Positions 58,665-64,000 of a stretch of DNA of 64,000 nt are shown piece after piece. The translations under genes were made by a program, and so were the position numbers. The DNA comes from Mycoplasmopsis caviae (GTDB lineage Bacteria > Bacillota_I > Bacilli_A > Mycoplasmatales > Metamycoplasmataceae), in contig NZ_CP101806.1 of assembly GCF_024498215.1 (NCBI RefSeq), positions 434,001 through 498,000 of the forward strand. The letters are read 5' to 3'. Positions within the stretch are counted from its first letter, which is position 1; each line of letters starts with the position of its first letter. The notes below the pieces were generated by a model. It did not search any database and was not told where the DNA came from. It saw only the letters and a list, made by a program, of their open reading frames with translations.

Positions 58665-61631
58665 ATGAAAGAAAAAATCCTGTTAGTAGACATTCTGGAT
58701 GATAAATTTGTTAGTGATACAATTTATAATCACGAAACTAAAATTATCGATATACCCGCAAAAAACCAAAGTTTCAGTGACCAATATTTAAGTCACTTAT
58801 TTAACTATTTTGAATCAATTAACCATAATGTTAAGAAAGAAAAAAATGAAGATGCTAAATATCTATTTATTGGATATTTTGACTACCTAAGTGCAGGTTA
58901 TGATAAGAGTCCCGAATCTAAGGCAAAAATAATTAGTCAAGCAATAAATGTTAATCCATATTGTTCATATGTAAAAGTTCTTGATGTAAAAGTGGTATTT
59001 GAAGGTGATTCAAAAGAAGTTAAAAAGTATGTGCTTAAGGTTAAGGGTATAGGACGTTATAAAATAAACCGTCTTGAAACTTCAAACGGTAGCCTTGCAG
59101 TAAATTCATTTGATGTTGAAAATGCAGTCGCAGCTAAAAAATCATTTGTGTCTGAATTATCAAAAGAATCAATTAAAAAATTAGATGTGGTGGACACAAC
59201 AATAACTACACTTGTTGAAAAAGGTATATGAGACAAAATAATTTTTTATAATTTAGAAAATAAAAATTCTACAGAAGTTCGAAATAGATGAGCAGAAGAA
59301 AATTATGAAAGAACTCAAAAACTTAATGAAAATGAATTAGATTTTTCTGGCGAAAATATTATTGAATCGCTTATGAGTTACTTTGCATTAGGTGGACTTT
59401 ATAAATTGGATGTCTTTAATTTAAATTCAATTGATGATCAAATTGATTATATTGCAATAACTCTTTATTCATATCGTAATTTTCATTGAACACCAAAAGA
59501 AAAGAAAGTAGTTGATAGTCTTAAATTCTTTGAAAAAGATTTCGTTAAAAACAAAACAATTGATGTTTCTTCAAAGGCAGCACTTAAATATTTTGAAACA
59601 GAAAACTTTGTTCGTGGCAATGCTGGATTAAATGAAAAAAGCAAAAAGTTATCTGATGATAAAAAAGACGAATTATTATCTAAAAAACCACCTAAGGATT
59701 CAAAAGGTTCTAAAGATCCACTTGCAGATGCAATTATTGAAAATGAACTTAACCAAAAAGTTAAGAATAATTTAGAAAAACAACAAAAAGAGTTTCTATT
59801 AAGAGAAAAACTTAAAGCAATTAAAGAAAGTCTTTCTGAAAGTGATGGAGCAAATGAAGAAGACGATTCATTTGCTAAATTAATTCATGATCCTAAATTG
59901 AAACAAATGTATCCTGAAAGTGTTCTTAAATTAATTTCAACTGAAAAAGAAAAACTAAAGGGTATGATGTCTGGTACACCTGATGCAAATATTGGCGCTG
60001 CATACATTAGTACTCTTAAGAAAATGCCTTGAAGAAAAATTGAAGTTGAAACTCTTGATATCAAACATGCTAAGGAAGTCTTAGACAAAAATCACTATGG
60101 TTTAGAAAAAGTTAAAGAACGTATTATTGAATACCTTTCTTTAATTATTAACCACAAGAACATATCTAAAAAATCTGAAGAAAACAAGTTAATTGACATA
60201 GAAGAAAACTATCAAATTGATTTATCTTTGTTTAAAGAAGATACAAAGAATTCAAAAATTCAAAAGAAATTTAATAATGTGCCTATTCTTACATTAGTTG
60301 GTCCACCAGGTACTGGTAAAACATCACTTGCAAGAGCAATTGCTGAAGCACTTAATAAAAGTTATATTAAGATTAGTCTAGGTGGTGTTCATGACGAAAG
60401 CGAGATTAGAGGTCACAGACGTACATATGTAGGCTCAATGCCAGGTAAAATTATTAAAGCAATCCAAAGAGCAGGTGTATCAAACCCATTAATTTTACTT
60501 GATGAAATTGACAAAATGTCTTCTGATTATAAAGGTGACCCTGCTAGTGCTATGCTTGAAGTTCTTGATCCAGAACAAAACACAAAATTCCAAGATAACT
60601 ATCTTGAACATGAATATGACTTGTCAAAAGTTATGTTCATTGCAACAGCAAACTATTATGAAAATATTCCGCCTGCATTAATTGACCGTGTTGAAATCAT
60701 TGAATTGAACTCATATACAATTAATGAAAAGATTAAAATTGCTCGTGAGCACTTAATTGACTCAACAGTTGAACAAGCAGGAATTAAGAAAGAACAATTC
60801 AATATCGATGATAAAACATTAGAGTTTATTATTAAGCACTATACAGCTGAGGCAGGTGTTCGTGGTCTAAAGAGAAACCTAGACAAAATTGCCCGCAAGA
60901 TTGTTACAAGAATTGTTGAAGGTGAAAAAATTTCTAAATTTACAATTGACAAAAATATTGCGATTGAAATGTTAGGCACACCTAAGTTTACTGACCACCA
61001 AGATACAAAGGAACCACAAGTTGGTGTTGTTAATGGATTAGCTTATACATCAATAGGCGGAACTACTTTACAAATTGAGGTTTCTAGTTTCAAGAGCAAA
61101 AATAGTGGCATTAAATTAACAGGTTCTCTAAAAGATGTTATGAAAGAGTCAGCAAACATAGCACTTTCATACATAAGGGCAAACGCTGAGAAGTTTGATA
61201 TTAAAAACTTTGCTTTTGATGAGCGAGAAATTCATATTCACGTACCAGAAGGTGCAGTTCCTAAGGATGGCCCAAGTGCGGGTGTAACTTTCACAACTGC
61301 ATTAGTTAGTGCTTTAAGCAATAAACCAGTTCCTCAAGACATTGCTATGACTGGCGAAATTACACTAAGAGGTCGTGTATTTGAAATAGGTGGACTAAAA
61401 GAAAAATCGTTTGCTGCATACAAAAAAGGAATTAAAACAGTGTTTATTCCAAAAGACAATGAAAAGAACATTGCAGATATTCCTGATGAAGTTAGAAAAG
61501 CAATAACTTTTATACCAGTTGAATCATATGATGAAATCTATCAACACATTTTTGCTAAACAAAAAAGCAATAATAACGTTGATGAAGAATCTACTAAAAA
61601 GCCTATAAAACAGTCAAAAACAAAAAAATAA
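58665..61631 (+). CDS. lon: Lon ATP-dependent protease
   Basis: 988 residues, longer than the usual 780-820 because of an extended N-terminal region with a charged linker (about 330-400). Walker [11 protein letters not shown] near 545, Walker [13 protein letters not shown], sensor [15 protein letters not shown] and the AAA+ lid. The protease domain has the catalytic Ser in PKDGPSAGV and Lys in [14 protein letters not shown]. It degrades misfolded and regulatory proteins in the cytoplasm; CIRCE upstream marks it as heat-inducible. The C-terminal tail is basic and Lys-rich; its last codons contain an 11-mer copy (61603-61613). Ribosome site AAAGGAG. Confidence 0.96.
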
Positions 61632-61641
61632 AAGATAATAA

Positions 61642-61682
61642 TTTAGCTTATATTTTCAAAATATAAGCTTTTTTGTTTTTTT
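61642..61682 (+). terminator. lon terminator
   Basis: AGCTTATATTT (61645-61655) pairs with AAATATAAGCT (61659-61669), 3-nt loop, followed by T-rich sequence. Confidence 0.85.
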
Positions 61683-61739
61683 ATCAATTACAAAAATTAA
61701 CTCTTTATTGATATAATAAATTTAATCAAAGGAGAGATT

Positions 61740-62108
61740 ATGGCCGCTGAGGGTATCATTGTTTTTGGAGTAAATATTATTTTATCAATTGCCTGTATAA
61801 TTGTGGGGGTTTTGCTTTTTTGGAAAACACCAAAGTTTAATAAGCATTTAGGTTATCATACTAAATTAGCAACAAGCAATAGCGATTTTTATCAATTTGC
61901 AAACAAAAATTTTGGAAAAATGATTTTTATATTGGGTATTGTAACATTGACTATCACGATTATTAGTTCAGCTGTTGTTTTTTCTGTGCGAGATTTTTAC
62001 TATTTATTCTTTATTGTTTTTGCATTATGAGCTATTTCATTTATTAGTATCATAATTTATATTGAAATTATGTTGCGTAAGAGACAAAAGATTATTGGGA
62101 ATTTTTAA
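61740..62108 (+). CDS. Small membrane protein, SdpI-family-like
   Basis: 122 residues, three membrane segments (IIVFGVNIILSIACIIVGVL, MIFILGIVTLTITIISSAVV, YLFFIVFALWAISFISIII). The loop HLGYHTKLATSNSDFYQFA followed by NKNFGK matches the conserved G-x-R/H-T-K...W-x-x-A-N-x-x-x-G-K pattern of SdpI/YhfL-type proteins, except that the usual Trp is Tyr. SdpI is an immunity protein to a toxin in Bacillus; the role here is unknown. Ribosome site AAAGGAGAG. Confidence 0.65.
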
Positions 62109-62146
62109 AAAATATTAGAAGTTTAGTGCTTCTAATATTTATTTTT
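62107..62146. terminator. Shared terminator of convergent genes
   Basis: AAATATTAGAAG (62110-62121) pairs with CTTCTAATATTT (62129-62140). It serves the SdpI-like gene and, on the other strand, the dUTPase gene whose stop codon lies within the right arm. Confidence 0.85.
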
Positions 62147-62635
62147 GATTCTTTCATAATTCTTTTTGTTTTTACTGTAGTAAGCTTCTAAAAGATCTTT
62201 TTGAGTATAACCTAAAAGTTTTGCTGTTCCTAGTGTAAGAGCTAGAATCTCACCGATAACAAATTTATTGATGTTGTTTGTGGCACTAGAAATAGTTTGA
62301 AACAATAAACAAATTTGTTTATTTACATCCCTGCTCATAATTAAAGGGTTAATATTTGGCTCCACATCGTATTGGTAAGCAAATGAACCAACAAAGTGTA
62401 AAATGTCCGCAAATTCTTCAAGCGCTTTATCCTTATCAACTTCCTTGGTTGCCTTTCAATATTTAAAGGTTTGCACTTCATTAGCAAATTCAGCTGTTTC
62501 AACAAGTAAAGCAAGTAATTTCATATAGTGAAATTCCCTGATTTTGTTTTTTGAAGCTTTAGCATTGATATCGTTTCTTGCTGTTATTGCTTCATCAAGT
62601 TCCTTTTGCATGGTAAAAATTTTTGATAAATTCAT
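62132..62635 (-). CDS. Dimeric (all-alpha) dUTP diphosphatase
   Basis: 167 residues, helical. The metal-binding pattern of the dUTPase/MazG superfamily is seen: ETAEFANEVQTFKYWK (E-x-x-E type) near 47-62 and ALEEFADILHFVGS near 70, followed by helices with the usual C-terminal KNYERIKNKY. It removes dUTP and supplies dUMP. ATG 62635 was chosen over an ATG 39 bases upstream because homology-like sequence starts at MNLSKIFTMQKELDE. The dimeric type replaces the trimeric enzyme in mycoplasmas. Confidence 0.85.
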
Positions 62636-62675
62636 GTATCTATTATACAACTTTATATTTTTACTAAAAGGCAAA

Positions 62676-62699
62676 TAAAAAAGCTAAACAGTTTTAGCT
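62676..62699 (-). terminator. Terminator of the HEAT-like gene
   Basis: AGCTAAA (62682-62688) pairs with TTTAGCT (62693-62699); T run on the minus strand. It overlaps the stop codon. Confidence 0.65.
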
Positions 62700-63411
62700 A
62701 ATTATCTGATTCTTCTAATAATTTTAAAGAACGCGAAGCTTCCTTAGCGAGAATGTCTTTTGAATTTAAATATGTTTTTAATATTTGCTTACTTGCTTCA
62801 AAATTAAATGCAGAAAGTAAAATTATGAATTTTCAAACAAAAATTTTATTGTTAATATTTTTATCATAAATGTCAATTAATTCATTGAGTAATTTTTCGT
62901 TTGCTAATTCTTTTTTATTAAAGCATATTGAACCAATTGAATCGATAACTTCCAATTTTTGCTCACTTGTGCCTAATTTTAGAGTTTCAAGCAATATTGG
63001 CAATATAGATGGGTGCATTTTTGCTAGTGATTTAGCAATTATATCCCGTGGGGTAGGATATAATTTTTTTAAGCTAACATATTTAGGTATTTCACTAATT
63101 TGGTTTCTTCCAATTTTTCCTAAAAATTCAACCATTTTTTTAGCTGTAAATATGTTACCTGTCTCAAGAGTTTCGCAAATTGCAATCTTTGTATAAAGTT
63201 TGTCCTCGATACATAGACGCTTTAACAGAGCATCAACAGATTCTTCATCCATAGGCGATAGATTATAGGCAACCGATGAGCGTACTCATGCATATTCATG
63301 ATTTAATAATTTTAAAAGTTCATCTTTACTTTTATTTTCAAATTCAGCAATATCTTCACCATCAATATAGCCTCTTGATAATCATTGTTTTTTATTTTCA
63401 ACTGGTTTCAT
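62698..63411 (-). CDS. HEAT-like helical repeat protein
   Basis: 237 residues without membrane segment. Paired helices recur: ELLKLLNHEYAWVRSSVAYN, ESVDALLKRLCIEDKLYTKI, LPILLETLKLGTSEQKLEVI and later ILKTYLNSKDILAKEASRSL, with the W/D-x-x-V-R-x-x-A pattern of HEAT/ARM repeats. Such proteins act as scaffolds; no partner is known. The gene starts 9 bases after the stop of the NIF3-family gene (GAGGATTT as ribosome site), so they form an operon. Confidence 0.7.
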
Positions 63412-63420
63412 AAATCCTCA

Positions 63421-64000
63421 TTAAATATTTCAATATGGTTCATCAATATGCACTAATTCAACAGGTATGTCATGGAATTTTTGTTTTAAAATTTCGTAGA
63501 CATCATCAGCAAACACTTGTTCATCAAGGTGTGGTATTTCAAGAATTTTTGTTCCTGTTTCTTTATATGTAATTCAATCACTTCATTTGATATCACTTGT
63601 AACAATTAAGTCATAATTCATTTTAACAATATTATTTATTTCTCTAATATCTCCCGCACCAGAAAGAAAAGCAATTTTACTAATTTGACTGTTTCATAGT
63701 CCTTTTGGAAAATTTGTTCTCATAGCATTAAAACCAAAAGCATTCTTAATTTTTGCTACTAAATCATTAAAAGTAGTATCAAATTTAACTAAATTTGGAT
63801 AGTTGTTAATATAGTTTTGTTTATATTTATCCAAATTTAATTTCTTAATTATCTGGTATGATGTGCCACAAGGTTGATTATCATAATTTGTATGAAATGC
63901 TAAGACGTTAATTCTTTTTTCTTTGCAAATTTGATAAATAGCACTTTTATAAGGTGCACTTGCTTCTTCGTCTTTTCAAGTTTCTTCAAATTTAAATGGG
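63421..64000 (-). CDS. NIF3/YqfO-family dinuclear metal protein (C-terminal part)
   Basis: The last 193 residues; the start lies beyond the right edge. The metal-site motif FHTNYDN matches the family's conserved HTNxD, and the C-terminal SDIKWSDWITYKETGTKILEIPH with HLDEQ after it corresponds to the second metal-binding segment (usually GHxxSE). Members form hexameric rings with two metals and are often linked to GTP cyclohydrolase I type 2 annotation; the physiological role is unsettled. It is upstream of the HEAT-like gene in one operon. Confidence 0.85.

Overview
The window is AT-rich DNA from a wall-less bacterium (Mollicutes) that reads TGA as tryptophan. Nearly every long gene has in-frame TGA codons at conserved Trp positions (for example GNWKMN in tpiA, the Trp-flanked motifs of leuS, hisS and aspS). 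A complete arginine deiminase operon, many prolipoproteins and compact tRNA-synthetase gene pairs fit an arginine-hydrolysing Mycoplasma (hominis-type group). That placement is inference. No rRNA, tRNA or CRISPR array was found.

Layout. 1-73: start of a minus-strand prolipoprotein. 183-2302: a decayed insertion sequence with a frameshifted DDE transposase, near-perfect terminal inverted repeats and a hairpin-rich tail. 2660-7734: arginine dihydrolase operon on the minus strand, arcA-arcB-arcC-APC antiporter, with promoter and terminator. 7883-9508: argS. 9725-12446: two minus-strand lipoprotein genes, a thermonuclease-like gene interrupted by an in-frame stop and an M28 peptidase. 12618-16992: YitT protein, phosphohexomutase, ECF S component, Nudix hydrolase. 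17114-20748: heterodimeric ABC exporter. 20910-23932: hisS-aspS. 24125-27504: three lipoproteins, the first preceded by a 20-base T tract. 27601-29390: gltX and a small overlapping gene. 29559-31047: membrane protein and choline-kinase-like protein. 31138-32937: lepA. 33141-42815: one continuous gene for a 3,224-residue coiled-coil surface protein, followed by a minus-strand lipoprotein. 44492-52237: ligA, tpiA, nagA-nagB (minus), pgk, an EIIB-like membrane protein and trpS. 52295-58523: thrS, a small membrane protein, upp, an ECF S component and leuS. 58665-61631: lon under a CIRCE operator. 61740-64000: SdpI-like membrane protein, dimeric dUTPase, HEAT-like protein and a partial NIF3-family gene.

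How it fits together. ArcA, ArcB and ArcC turn imported arginine into ornithine, CO2, ammonia and ATP, and the APC protein exchanges arginine for ornithine. PGK, TPI, NagA and NagB are a partial sugar and amino-sugar route. Secreted nuclease and peptidase lipoproteins, Upp and two ECF S components fit scavenging of host nucleotides, peptides and vitamins.

The most unusual signal is not a gene. An exact 11-mer, CTATAAAACAG (either strand), occurs 11 times in 64 kb, against roughly 0.1 expected from base composition. Eight copies lie between genes just past a gene's 3' end, several in the loops of terminator-like hairpins, and a ninth lies in the last codons of lon. Other points of interest are the giant coiled-coil protein, the T20 tract, the stop inside the nuclease gene, a LeuRS with a degenerate editing site, a membrane-anchored EIIB-like domain without its phosphorylated Cys, and a structured gene-free stretch before ligA.
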